Source: Paraconexibacter algicola (GTDB lineage: Bacteria > Actinomycetota > Thermoleophilia > Solirubrobacterales > Solirubrobacteraceae). Taken from it: 64,000 nt of DNA. Location of the stretch: the NCBI RefSeq assembly GCF_003044185.1, contig NZ_PYYB01000002.1:310001-374000 (forward strand). Direction: 5' to 3'. Under the pieces are notes generated by a model, which was not told the origin of the DNA, searched no databases, and saw nothing but the letters and a program-made list of their open reading frames with translations. Positions 42,868-50,165 of this stretch are shown here, one piece after another. A program made the translations under genes and the position numbers. Position 1 is the stretch's first letter. Every line of letters begins with the position of its first letter.

Positions 42868-43842
42868 TTACCACCAGACGGTTGAGTCGAGGTTCTCGAC
42901 CTCGTCGACCGGCAGCGTGTAGATCCCGCTGCTCAGGTACTTCCAACCGTCGTCGCAGATGATGAAGACGACGTTGCCCTCGTCCATCTCGTTGGCGATC
43001 CGCACCGCCACGCGCGCGATCGCCCCCGAGGAGACGCCCGCGAACAGGCCCTCCTCGTCGAGCAGCTTGCGCGTCCAGATGATCGCGTCGCGGTTCGTGA
43101 CGAAGATCTTCCGGTCCAGGAGGGTCAGGTCGATGATCTCGGGGATGAACCCGTCGTCGAGCGAGCGCAGCCCCTGCACGGGCTCGCCCTGCATCGGCTC
43201 GGCGGCGACGATCTTCACGCGGTCCCCGAGCTCCTCCTTGAAGCGGCGGGCGTTGCCCATCAGCGTGCCGCCGGTGCCGAGACCCGCGACGAACGCGTCG
43301 ACGTTGCCGTCGAGCTCGGTGAGGATCTCCCGCGCGGTGCCGTTGTAGTGCGCCAGCGGGTTCGCGGGGTTCCCGTACTGGTAGGGCATGTAGTACGAGG
43401 CGTCGGCGTTCGCCATCTCGACGGCCATCGCGACCGCGCCGTTGGAGCCCTGGTTGCCCGGCGAGTAGACGATCTCGGCGCCGTACATCTGCAGCAGCTG
43501 CGTGCGCTCGGGCGTGACGTTGTCGGGCATCACGACCTTGAGCTTGTAGCCCTTGCGCCGACAGATCATCGCCAGTGCGATGCCGGTGTTCCCGGAGGTC
43601 GGCTCGAGGATCGTCTGGCCGGGGCTGATCGCGCCCTTGGCCTCCGCGTCCTCGATCAGCGACTTCGCGACGCGATCCTTGATCGACCCGGTCGGGTTCG
43701 CCGACTCGAGCTTGGCCCAGATGCGGACGCCCGGCTTGGGCGAGAGCCGCTTGAGCTCCACGAGGGGGGTGTTCCCGATCGCCTCGACGATGTCGCCGTA
43801 GCGACCGCCGCAGGGTCGGGTCTCCAGGGGCGGGAGAGCCAT
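42868..43842 (-). CDS. cysM: CysO-dependent cysteine synthase CysM
   Basis: PLP enzyme of 324 residues that adds the thiocarboxylate sulfur of CysO to O-phosphoserine. The PLP lysine is in 'NPTGSIKDRVAK' near 49, followed by 'TILEPTSGNTGIALAM', 'PYQYGNPANPLAHYNGT', 'AGLGTGGTLMGNARR' and the C-terminal 'DDGWKYLSSGIY', which closely matches mycobacterial CysM rather than CysK. ATG 43842 is used; the in-frame GTG at 43899 would lie in a terminator hairpin. A TACACT -10 lies ten bases upstream. Confidence 0.94.
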   Translation of the reverse strand: MALPPLETRPCGGRYGDIVEAIGNTPLVELKRLSPKPGVRIWAKLESANPTGSIKDRVAKSLIEDAEAKGAISPGQTILEPTSGNTGIALAMICRRKGYKLKVVMPDNVTPERTQLLQMYGAEIVYSPGNQGSNGAVAMAVEMANADASYYMPYQYGNPANPLAHYNGTAREILTELDGNVDAFVAGLGTGGTLMGNARRFKEELGDRVKIVAAEPMQGEPVQGLRSLDDGFIPEIIDLTLLDRKIFVTNRDAIIWTRKLLDEEGLFAGVSSGAIARVAVRIANEMDEGNVVFIICDDGWKYLSSGIYTLPVDEVENLDSTVWW

Positions 43843-43852
43843 GACTTCACGA

Positions 43853-43858
43853 AGTGTA
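43853..43858 (-). promoter_or_regulatory. -10 element TACACT for cysM
   Basis: TACACT on the minus strand ten bases before the cysM ATG, giving cysM its own promoter downstream of the NHL gene terminator. Confidence 0.5.
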
Positions 43859-43861
43859 GCG

Positions 43862-43910
43862 GGGCCCCGGAGGCGGCCCCGGAGACGGCGGCGCGCCACC
43901 TCCGGGGCCC
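43862..43910 (-). terminator. 12-bp-stem hairpin after NHL-repeat gene
   Basis: GGGCCCCGGAGG (43862-43873) pairs perfectly with CCTCCGGGGCCC (43899-43910) across a 25-base loop, six bases after the NHL gene stop. It separates that gene from cysM. Confidence 0.6.
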
Positions 43911-43915
43911 GCGAC

Positions 43916-45430
43916 CTAGCGACGCCTGACGCGCACCCAGCGGCCCGCGTTGCCCGCGCGGTCGACGACCCGCACGTACGGCCGGCGGCCGAGCTTGCGC
44001 GACACCTTCACGGCCTTGCCGTAGCGCGCGGTCAGGCGCCGCGAGCGCGCCGTCGTGCCGGTCGCGACCTGGACGAAGCCGACGCCGGAGACCGCGTCGC
44101 GGGCGCTGACCCGCAGCGTCGTCCCGCGCAGCGAGACGGTCCGCACCGCCGGCGCCGTGGTGTCGAGGACGATGTCGTCGGTGTAGGTCTGCGTCGGGTT
44201 CGCCGAGCCTGGGAAGCGGACGTACACGGTGCGTGGCAGGCGCTCCGCCAGCCCGCTGACGGGCAGCCGCCAGGCGTAGCGCTGGTCGGCGGCGATCGGC
44301 CGCTGCTCGGCGAAGTCGAAGCCACCATCGTTGGAGATCAGCACCGAGGTCGCACCCGCGGGCGGGCTGATGCGCAGCTCCACGTCGCGGCTGTTGACGT
44401 ACGCGGCGTGGAACTCGATCGTGACGCCGACGGGGCGGCCCGCACCCGTGCCCGGGTCGGGCGTGGGGGTCGGGGTCGGCGTGGGCGTCGGGTCGGGCGT
44501 CGGCGTGGGCGTCGGCCCCGGCGTCGAGGTCGTGTCCAGCGGCGTCGCGTAGAACGTGTAGCCGCCCGAGCTCCACCGCTGCACGCGCGCGTTGGAGTAC
44601 TCGCCGACGAACACGTTGCCCGCGAGGTCGCCGCCGTACTGGCCGAAGACGTCGATCGCGAGCGCGTTGTCGAGCTTGCCGGGCGCGGACCCGAAGCCGC
44701 CGAGGGTGCGGAACTCAACGCCGTCGCAGCCGATCAGCCGGACCGTGTGGCTGTCGATGTCCGACGCGAAGACGACGCCGAAGTCGTCGAGGTAGACGTC
44801 CGGGACGCGACCGCCGATGACGCGGCTGCCGACGCGGTCGAGGTCGGTGTCGTAGAGCGTGACCTCCTTGCTGCCGTGGCCGGCGACCGCGACGCGGTAG
44901 CCGCAGGAGGCGTACTGGTTGTAGGAGATGCCGTCGGGGTTGTCCAGCGTGACGGAGCGGCGACCGGCGAGCGTGGCCTTGTCGAGGCGCACGACCTCGT
45001 CCGAGCAGACGCTCGTCGCGAACACGTACGCGCTCGAGACGTCGAGTCCGCCTCGGCTCCAGGTCTCGGCGGGCTCGGTGCACGGGGACAGCGTGAAGCC
45101 GCGCTGGTAGACGCCGTCGCGCGTGAACTCCTGCACGCGGTTGGCGCCGTCGAGCGTCCAGACGCGGTTCTGCGGGTCGACGCTGATCGCGGCGATGCCG
45201 CCGCTGATCTGGCCGGGCGCGTCGCCGCTGCTGCCCCACTGGCGCAGCAGCGCGCCCGAGGGGCTGAGGACCTTCACGACGCCGTCGAGCCCGGCGTAGG
45301 CGTTGCCCTCGGTGTCGACGCCGAGCGCCTGCGGGGGATACGGGGCGGCGTGCGCACTGCCGGCGACGCCGAGCGCGAGCGCGGCGGCGGTGAGCGCCGC
45401 GCCCGTCAGCTTCCTGCGATGACCCTTCAC
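43916..45430 (-). CDS. secreted NHL-repeat beta-propeller protein with Pro-Thr linker
   Basis: A 504-residue exported protein. Signal peptide at about 1-29 (ending SAHA), then NHL/SMP30-type blades (about 30-290: 'GVDTEGNAYAGLDGVVKV', 'ISVDPQNRVWTLDGANRV', 'LAIDVFGQYGGDLAGNVFV'), a linker of alternating Pro and Thr (about 300-325), and C-terminal immunoglobulin-like beta repeats ('AVRTVSLRGTTLRVSARDAV'). GGAGG precedes the GTG start. It sits between cysO and cysM without obvious link to cysteine synthesis. Confidence 0.85.
   Translation of the reverse strand: MKGHRRKLTGAALTAAALALGVAGSAHAAPYPPQALGVDTEGNAYAGLDGVVKVLSPSGALLRQWGSSGDAPGQISGGIAAISVDPQNRVWTLDGANRVQEFTRDGVYQRGFTLSPCTEPAETWSRGGLDVSSAYVFATSVCSDEVVRLDKATLAGRRSVTLDNPDGISYNQYASCGYRVAVAGHGSKEVTLYDTDLDRVGSRVIGGRVPDVYLDDFGVVFASDIDSHTVRLIGCDGVEFRTLGGFGSAPGKLDNALAIDVFGQYGGDLAGNVFVGEYSNARVQRWSSGGYTFYATPLDTTSTPGPTPTPTPDPTPTPTPTPTPDPGTGAGRPVGVTIEFHAAYVNSRDVELRISPPAGATSVLISNDGGFDFAEQRPIAADQRYAWRLPVSGLAERLPRTVYVRFPGSANPTQTYTDDIVLDTTAPAVRTVSLRGTTLRVSARDAVSGVGFVQVATGTTARSRRLTARYGKAVKVSRKLGRRPYVRVVDRAGNAGRWVRVRRR
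44453..44520 (-). repeat. Pro-Thr codon repeat linker
   Basis: Alternating proline/threonine codons (seen on the plus strand as GGNGTN units) with two Asp interruptions. The linker resembles that in the propeller gene at 3567-3605. Confidence 0.65.
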
Positions 45431-45558
45431 GGGGGTGCCTCCACGAGTCGAAACGGGAACGTTCGACCCTGCCCGCGGCGCAGTCTACGGGTCCAGCTGC
45501 GACAGGTGCGGCCTTTCGGTGGGCCGCCCGCGACGGCGGACGGCCCGCGAGCGGCGGA

Positions 45559-45837
45559 TCAGGCGGCGCCGCCGGCCATCGCCGGCAGGATGACGAGGCT
45601 GTCGGACGCGCCGACGGCCGTCTGCAGCCCGTCGAGGACGCGGACGTCCTCGTCGTTGAGGTAGACGTTGACGTACCGGTTGAGGTCGCCGTCGGCGCCG
45701 AAGATCTGCGCCTTCGTCTCGGGGTGCTGCTCGGTCAGCGCGGTGAGTACCGCGCCGACGTCGGCACCCTCTGCGACGACCTCGCGCTCGCCGCCGACGG
45801 CGGGACGGAGGACCGGGGGGATGCGAATCGTGGCCAT
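45559..45837 (-). CDS. cysO: CysO/MoaD-like sulfur carrier with Ala-Ala C-terminal extension
   Basis: A 92-residue beta-grasp sulfur carrier. 'TIRIPPVLRPAVGGEREVVA', 'NRYVNVYLNDEDVRVLDGLQ' and 'DSLVILPAMAGG' match mycobacterial CysO closely. Carriers normally end in Gly-Gly, but this reading frame continues GGC GCC GCC TGA, adding two alanines, so the glycine carboxylate is not free in the primary product. It lies 69 bases after the moeZ-like gene and upstream of cysM and mec on the same strand. Confidence 0.94.
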   Translation of the reverse strand: MATIRIPPVLRPAVGGEREVVAEGADVGAVLTALTEQHPETKAQIFGADGDLNRYVNVYLNDEDVRVLDGLQTAVGASDSLVILPAMAGGAA

Positions 45838-45906
45838 AGGTTCAGGAGATGATTCCGGAGTCGGGGGTCGGAGTGCCGGCCGGGGCCGACGGAGGGCGCC
45901 GGGCGG

Positions 45907-47088
45907 TCAGCCCGCCGCGGCGCAGAACGCCTCGTAGTCGGGGAAGACACCGAGCTCGTCGTCGGAGATCTCCTCCGGGTCGCGCGAGCAGATCGGGCAC
46001 TCCGGGTCACGGCGCACCTTCAGCTCGGTCGTCGACGCGTCGAGGGCGTCGTACATGAGCAGACGGCCGATCAGCGGGTCGCCGGCGCCGAGGATGAGCT
46101 TGATGACCTCGGTGGCCTGGAGCAGGCCCATCGTGCCCGGCAGGACGCCGAGGACGCCGTTGGCCCCGCACGACGGCGCGAGCTCGGCCGGCGGCGGCTG
46201 CCGGAAGAGGCAGCGGTAGCACGGGCCCTCGTAGGGCTTGAAGACGCTGAGCTGGCCCTCGAAGCCGAGGATCGCGGCGCTGACGACCGGGATCTTCAGC
46301 CGCACCGTCGCGTCGTTGAGCAGGTACCGCGTCGGGAAGTTGTCGACGCCGTCGACGATGATGTCGTAGTCCTTGATGATGTCGACGATGTTCGAGGCGT
46401 CCAGGCGCGTCTCGTACTTCACGACCTTCACGTCGGGGTTCAGCGCGTTGATCGCCTGCTCGGCCGAGTCGACCTTCGCGACGCCGACGGTGTCGGTGCG
46501 GTGGATGATCTGGCGCTGCAGGTTCGAGACGTCGACGGTGTCGTCGTCGACGATGCCGAGCGTGCCGACGCCCGCGGCGGCGAGGTAGAACGCCGTCGGC
46601 GAGCCGAGCCCGCCGGCGCCGAGCAGCAGGACCTTCGACTCGAGCAGCTTCTGCTGGCCGTCCTCCCCGACCTCCGGGAGCAGGAAGTGCCGGGAGTAGC
46701 GCTGGCGCTGGTCGCCGCTCCACTGGAACGGGACCTCGACGTCGTAGCCGCGGTCCTTCCAGAGGGTGTAGCCGCCGGTCATCGACTCGACGTGCTCGTA
46801 GCCGAGGTCGTCGATGAGCGTCTTGGCGGCGAGCGCCGAGCGGTTGCCGGAGGCGCAGTAGAGGATCACGCGCTGCGAGCGGTCGGGGGCGACCGACTCG
46901 ATGCGCGACTCGAGGAAGCCGCGGGCCACGTGGGCGGCGCCCGGCAGCTTGCCGGCGCTGACCTCGTCGGTCTCGCGGACGTCGACGATCGCGACGTCCT
47001 CTCCGAGGAGCTGGGCGACCTCGGAGGGGTCGACCTCCGTGATCTCGCTCTTGACCTGCTTGATGAACTCGCTGCCCGAGGGGGTCAT
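45907..47088 (-). CDS. moeZ: rhodanese-ThiF adenylyltransferase/sulfurtransferase (MoeZ-like, domains in reversed order)
   Basis: Would adenylate the C-terminal glycine of CysO and load it with sulfur. In this 393-residue protein the rhodanese domain comes first (about 15-110, active loop CASGNR) and the E1-like ThiF domain second (about 120-370: GAGGLGSPTAFYLAAAG ATP site, 'QRQIIHRTDTVG', zinc pairs CYRC and CPIC). Known MoeZ has the opposite order. The ATG is preceded by AGGTG; a GTG at 47100 is in frame. A clean TATACT -10 at 47132-47137 starts the cysteine gene run. Confidence 0.9.
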   Translation of the reverse strand: MTPSGSEFIKQVKSEITEVDPSEVAQLLGEDVAIVDVRETDEVSAGKLPGAAHVARGFLESRIESVAPDRSQRVILYCASGNRSALAAKTLIDDLGYEHVESMTGGYTLWKDRGYDVEVPFQWSGDQRQRYSRHFLLPEVGEDGQQKLLESKVLLLGAGGLGSPTAFYLAAAGVGTLGIVDDDTVDVSNLQRQIIHRTDTVGVAKVDSAEQAINALNPDVKVVKYETRLDASNIVDIIKDYDIIVDGVDNFPTRYLLNDATVRLKIPVVSAAILGFEGQLSVFKPYEGPCYRCLFRQPPPAELAPSCGANGVLGVLPGTMGLLQATEVIKLILGAGDPLIGRLLMYDALDASTTELKVRRDPECPICSRDPEEISDDELGVFPDYEAFCAAAG

Positions 47089-47131
47089 CCCGTTAATCAC
47101 CTGAATCGCGGTCGGGTATTCGACTTCAGAA

Positions 47132-47137
47132 AGTATA
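47132..47137 (-). promoter_or_regulatory. -10 element TATACT for moeZ-cysO
   Basis: TATACT on the minus strand, 43 bases before the moeZ ATG; the closest to consensus in the window. The leader contains an AGGTG ribosome site. Confidence 0.6.
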
Positions 47138-47159
47138 GCGACACCGTTGCGCCAACGAC

Positions 47160-47200
47160 ACGAGCCCGGAGCGCCGGTCCTTCCGGCGCTCCGGGCTCGT
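47160..47200. terminator. 18-bp perfect hairpin between divergent moeZ and histidine kinase genes
   Basis: ACGAGCCCGGAGCGCCGG (47160-47177) and its exact complement (47183-47200) enclose a TCCTT loop. Both neighbours point away from it, so it terminates neither of the called genes; it might end an unrecognised transcript, insulate the two promoters or bind a regulator. Confidence 0.5.
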
Positions 47201-47344
47201 CGTGTCCACAGGCCCACGCGCGTCTCCGTCGGCCGCAATCCGGCGGGCGCCTCCCGGTCCGCTGCGGGCAGGTCTCGGGTGGTGGGGGGCGCGATCTCCG
47301 TGGCGCGCCCACCAGGGGTATCGGACCGCGGCGGCGGCGCCGAT

Positions 47345-48385
47345 ATGGGGTGCAGACCCCATCCCATGCTCCGCCGCTCCCCCACCCGCCGCCGCCCCTC
47401 CCTGGCGGCCCAGGTCCTCGCCGTCAACGCGCTGCTCGTCTGCGCGGCCATCCTCGCCTCCGCGGTCGGCGACGACGTCCGCATCCAGGACCTCGCCTCC
47501 ACCCAGAGCCAGCTGCTGCTCACCGCCGCGATCCTCGCGTCGATCCTCGTCAACGGCCTCGTCCTGCGCCGCCGCTTCGCCCCGCTGGAGGAGCTCATCG
47601 CCACGATGGAGCGCGTCGACCTCGCCCACCCGGGCGTCCGCGCGACGGTCGGGCACGCGGACACCGAGGAGGTCGCCCGGCTGCAGCAGGCGTTCAACCG
47701 GATGCTCGCGCGCGTCGAGGAGGAGCGCGCCACGACCTCGCGCGCCGTCCTGCGCGGCCAGGAGGCCGAGCGCGCCCGCATCGCCCGCGACCTGCACGAC
47801 GAGGCCAACCAGTCGCTCACCGGCCTGCTGCTGCGGCTCCAGGCCGCCGCGCACGACGCGCCGCCGGCGCTGGCGGCCGAGCTCGCCGAGACGCGCGAGC
47901 TGGCCTCCCGGGCGATGCACGAGCTGCTGCGGCTCGCCCGCGAGCTGCGGCCCGCCGCGCTCGACGACCACGGACTGCACGAGGCGCTCCACGGCCAGGT
48001 CGACCGCTTCCGCACGCCGGGCGGGGCCCGCGCCCGGCTCGACCTCGCCCCCACCGTCGACCTCGACGCGCTCGACCCCGACGAGCAGCTCGTCGTCTAC
48101 CGGGTCGTCCAGGAGAGCCTCTCCAACGTCTTCCGCCACGCCCGCGCGCGCCACGTGACCGTCGAGGTCACCCCGGGCGCCGCCGGTCCCGTCGTGCGCG
48201 TCTGCGACGACGGGTGCGGCTTCGCGCCCCGGCACGCCGACGGCACCGGCCTCGAGGGCATGCGCGAGCGCGCGCGGCTCGTCGGCGGGCGCCTGTCGGT
48301 CCGCTCGCGCCCCGGTGCGGGGACCACCGTCGAGCTGGCCCTCGCCGTCCGCGCCCCCACCCCCATCCCGATCGGAGCCCCGTGA
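47345..48385 (+). CDS. sensor histidine kinase, NarL/DegS type (HisKA_3)
   Basis: A 346-residue membrane kinase. Two membrane helices (about 20-42 and 58-78) bracket a very short outer loop, followed by a HAMP-like linker, a coiled coil, the phospho-acceptor 'ERARIARDLHDEANQSLTGL' near 140 and a GHKL ATPase (N-box 'VVQESLSNVFRHARA', G-boxes 'VCDDGCGF' and 'GTGLEGMRERARL'). The tiny sensor region suggests membrane or intramembrane sensing. Starts at 47345 and 47366 are both possible; coupled to the response regulator by GTGA. Confidence 0.9.
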   Translation: MGCRPHPMLRRSPTRRRPSLAAQVLAVNALLVCAAILASAVGDDVRIQDLASTQSQLLLTAAILASILVNGLVLRRRFAPLEELIATMERVDLAHPGVRATVGHADTEEVARLQQAFNRMLARVEEERATTSRAVLRGQEAERARIARDLHDEANQSLTGLLLRLQAAAHDAPPALAAELAETRELASRAMHELLRLARELRPAALDDHGLHEALHGQVDRFRTPGGARARLDLAPTVDLDALDPDEQLVVYRVVQESLSNVFRHARARHVTVEVTPGAAGPVVRVCDDGCGFAPRHADGTGLEGMRERARLVGGRLSVRSRPGAGTTVELALAVRAPTPIPIGAP

Positions 48386-49014
48386 AGCTGCTCGTCGCCG
48401 ACGACCACGGCGTCGTCCGCGGAGGCCTGCGCCTCCTCCTGGACCGCCAGCCCGACATGGAGGTCGTCGCCGAGGCGGCCGACGGCGCCGAGGCGGTCGC
48501 ACAGGCGCTGCGCCACCGGCCCGACCTGTGCGTGCTCGACGTGTCGATGCCGAAGCTCACCGGGCTGCAGGCCACGCGCGAGATCAAGGCGCAGGCGCCC
48601 GCGGTCCACGTGCTCGTGCTGTCGATGCACGACGACGAGCGCTACCTCTTCGAGGCGCTGAAGGCCGGCGCCGGCGGCTACGTCCTGAAGACCGAGGCCG
48701 ACCACGACCTCGTCGACGCCGTGCGCGCCGTCTCGCGCGGCGAGCCGTTCCTCACCAGCGCCGGGCAGCGGCGGCTCGTGCGCGAGTGGCTCGCCGACCC
48801 CGGGTCCGGGCCGAGCGAGCCGCTCTCCCCGCGCGAGCAGGAGGTCCTGAAGCTCATCGCCGAGGCGCACACCAACCGCGAGATCGGGGCGATCCTCCAC
48901 CTGTCGGAGAAGACCGTGGAGTCCCACCGCGGGAACCTGCTGCGCAAGCTCGGCATGCGCGACCGCGTCGAGCTCGTGCGCTACGCGATCCGGCGCGGGC
49001 TCGTCGAGCCCTGA
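48382..49014 (+). CDS. NarL/LuxR-type response regulator
   Basis: A 210-residue regulator: receiver domain (about 1-120) with acidic pair 'VADDHGVVRGGL', phospho-acceptor Asp in 'LCVLDVSMPKLTG' near 53 and Lys in 'GYVLKTEAD', then a LuxR helix-turn-helix (about 145-205: 'LSPREQEVLKLIAEAHTNRE', 'SEKTVESHRGNLLRKLGM'). GTG start overlaps the kinase stop, so they form a cognate pair. Targets are unknown; its own promoter and the neighbouring moeZ promoter are candidates. Confidence 0.95.
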   Translation: MKLLVADDHGVVRGGLRLLLDRQPDMEVVAEAADGAEAVAQALRHRPDLCVLDVSMPKLTGLQATREIKAQAPAVHVLVLSMHDDERYLFEALKAGAGGYVLKTEADHDLVDAVRAVSRGEPFLTSAGQRRLVREWLADPGSGPSEPLSPREQEVLKLIAEAHTNREIGAILHLSEKTVESHRGNLLRKLGMRDRVELVRYAIRRGLVEP

Positions 49015-49029
49015 GCGGCCGTCCTCAGG
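49010..49029. terminator. short bidirectional stem with both stop codons
   Basis: CCTGAG (49010-49015) and CTCAGG (49024-49029) form a stem that contains the response regulator TGA in one arm and the SCO gene TGA in the other. Confidence 0.3.
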
Positions 49030-49639
49030 ACGGCTCGGCCTCGAGCTTGGCGATGTCGTGGGCCAGCGCCTCGGGGGTCAGCTGGTCGATCGGGAACGCG
49101 ATGCGCTGGCGGCCGCTGCGGTCGATCAGCAGGACGCGCGCGGTGTGGTCGAACTCGTCGCCCTGCGGGGCCACGCCGTAGAACTTCCAGATCGGCGCGA
49201 GGGTCTGCCGGTCGCCGAGCAGGAACCGCATGCGGCCGTTCGTCAGGCGCCGCTTGAGCAGGAACTTCCGGGCCTGGTCGGCGTCGTCGTTGGCCGGGTC
49301 GACGGACACCGCCAGCGCCGGGACGTCGTGGCCGAGACGATCGAACGCCGCGCGGATCTGGTCGGCGGCGATCGGGCAGGTGTCCTCGCAGGTCGTGTAG
49401 AGGAACGTGAGGGCCACGACCTTCCCCCGGTACTCCTTCAGCGACGCGACGCGGCCGTCCTGGTCGCGCAGGCGGAAGTCCTTCGGCGGCACCCCCGCGG
49501 GCGCGAGCGCGCCGCGGAAGCCCGGGGCCTGCGTGGGCTCGTCGTCCTGCCCGGCGGTGGCGAGGAGCGCGCCGCACAGGGCGGCGAACGTGCACGCCAG
49601 CAGCGTGGCGAGCGCGAGGTGGAGGCGCGTGACCCGCAT
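49025..49639 (-). CDS. SCO1/SenC family copper chaperone
   Basis: A 204-residue membrane-anchored thioredoxin-fold protein for copper delivery to cytochrome oxidase. N-terminal anchor at about 7-27; copper ligands in 'LYTTCEDTCPIAADQI' (C-x3-C) near 92 and the His in 'EFDHTARVLLI' near 172. A TACCCT hexamer lies six bases before the ATG, suggesting a leaderless transcript. Confidence 0.92.
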   Translation of the reverse strand: MRVTRLHLALATLLACTFAALCGALLATAGQDDEPTQAPGFRGALAPAGVPPKDFRLRDQDGRVASLKEYRGKVVALTFLYTTCEDTCPIAADQIRAAFDRLGHDVPALAVSVDPANDDADQARKFLLKRRLTNGRMRFLLGDRQTLAPIWKFYGVAPQGDEFDHTARVLLIDRSGRQRIAFPIDQLTPEALAHDIAKLEAEPS

Positions 49640-49645
49640 GCCCAC

Positions 49646-49651
49646 AGGGTA
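49646..49651 (-). promoter_or_regulatory. -10 element TACCCT for SCO gene
   Basis: TACCCT on the minus strand, exactly six bases before the ATG. Confidence 0.45.
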
Positions 49652-49738
49652 CGCAGGCAGGACCGCGGGCGCGCGCCGCGAAGCTGCGACACAACTTCTG
49701 AACCGTCCCGGGGTTCGATCCGTTCTAGAGGAAGAACG

Positions 49739-50002
49739 ATGCGCCGATCGACCATCCACGAGCTGCTGGACGAGCTGCACGACACGTGCGAGATCGTCGT
49801 GCGCCACTGGCGCCCCGGCTGCGAGCTGCACGACGCCTGGCGCGCCGCGCAGGACGAGGCGCTCGACGCGTACGCCGCCTGGGCCGCGTCCCCCGGCCGC
49901 ACCGCCTACGCGGTCTACGTCGCGGCCGCCGACCGGGCCGACGCCGCCGCCGACGCGTACGCGGCGGCCGTACGGCCGCTCAGCGCGGCGCCCGCGGGCT
50001 GA
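49739..50002 (+). CDS. small Ala-rich helical protein of unknown function
   Basis: An 87-residue protein preceded by AGAGGAAG five bases before the ATG, one of the clearer ribosome sites here. The N-terminal half ('RRSTIHELLDELHDTCEIVV', 'HWRPGCELHDAWRAAQDEAL') is amphipathic and the rest is an Ala/Asp/Tyr-rich helix. No family recognised. Its 3' end overlaps the convergent small membrane gene by 23 bases. Confidence 0.55.
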   Translation: MRRSTIHELLDELHDTCEIVVRHWRPGCELHDAWRAAQDEALDAYAAWAASPGRTAYAVYVAAADRADAAADAYAAAVRPLSAAPAG

Positions 50003-50165
50003 GGTCGTCGTCGAAGGCCCCGTCCGCGAAGACGGGGTCGTCGTCGTCCTCGAAGCCCTCGTCGCGGGCGCGCGCGACCATCAGCGCACCGACGAGGATC
50101 ACGACGGGCGCGAGGTAGAGCAGCGAGACGAGCCAGTGGCCCGCGTGGGCGATCGGGAGGGTCAT
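49980..50165 (-). CDS. 61-residue single-span membrane protein
   Basis: Begins 'MTLPIAHAGHWLVSLLYLAP', continues with one membrane helix (about 12-32) and an acidic cytoplasmic tail (EGFEDDDDP). It overlaps the large membrane gene by ATGA, so the two are co-translated and may form a complex. Histidines before the helix could bind metal. Function unknown. Confidence 0.68.
   Translation of the reverse strand: MTLPIAHAGHWLVSLLYLAPVVILVGALMVARARDEGFEDDDDPVFADGAFDDDLSPRAPR

Noticed and set aside
43843-43899. N-terminal extension of CysM from the in-frame GTG at 43899
   Set aside because: The extra sequence is Arg-rich, lies in the NHL gene terminator hairpin and upstream of the TACACT -10, and is absent from known CysM.
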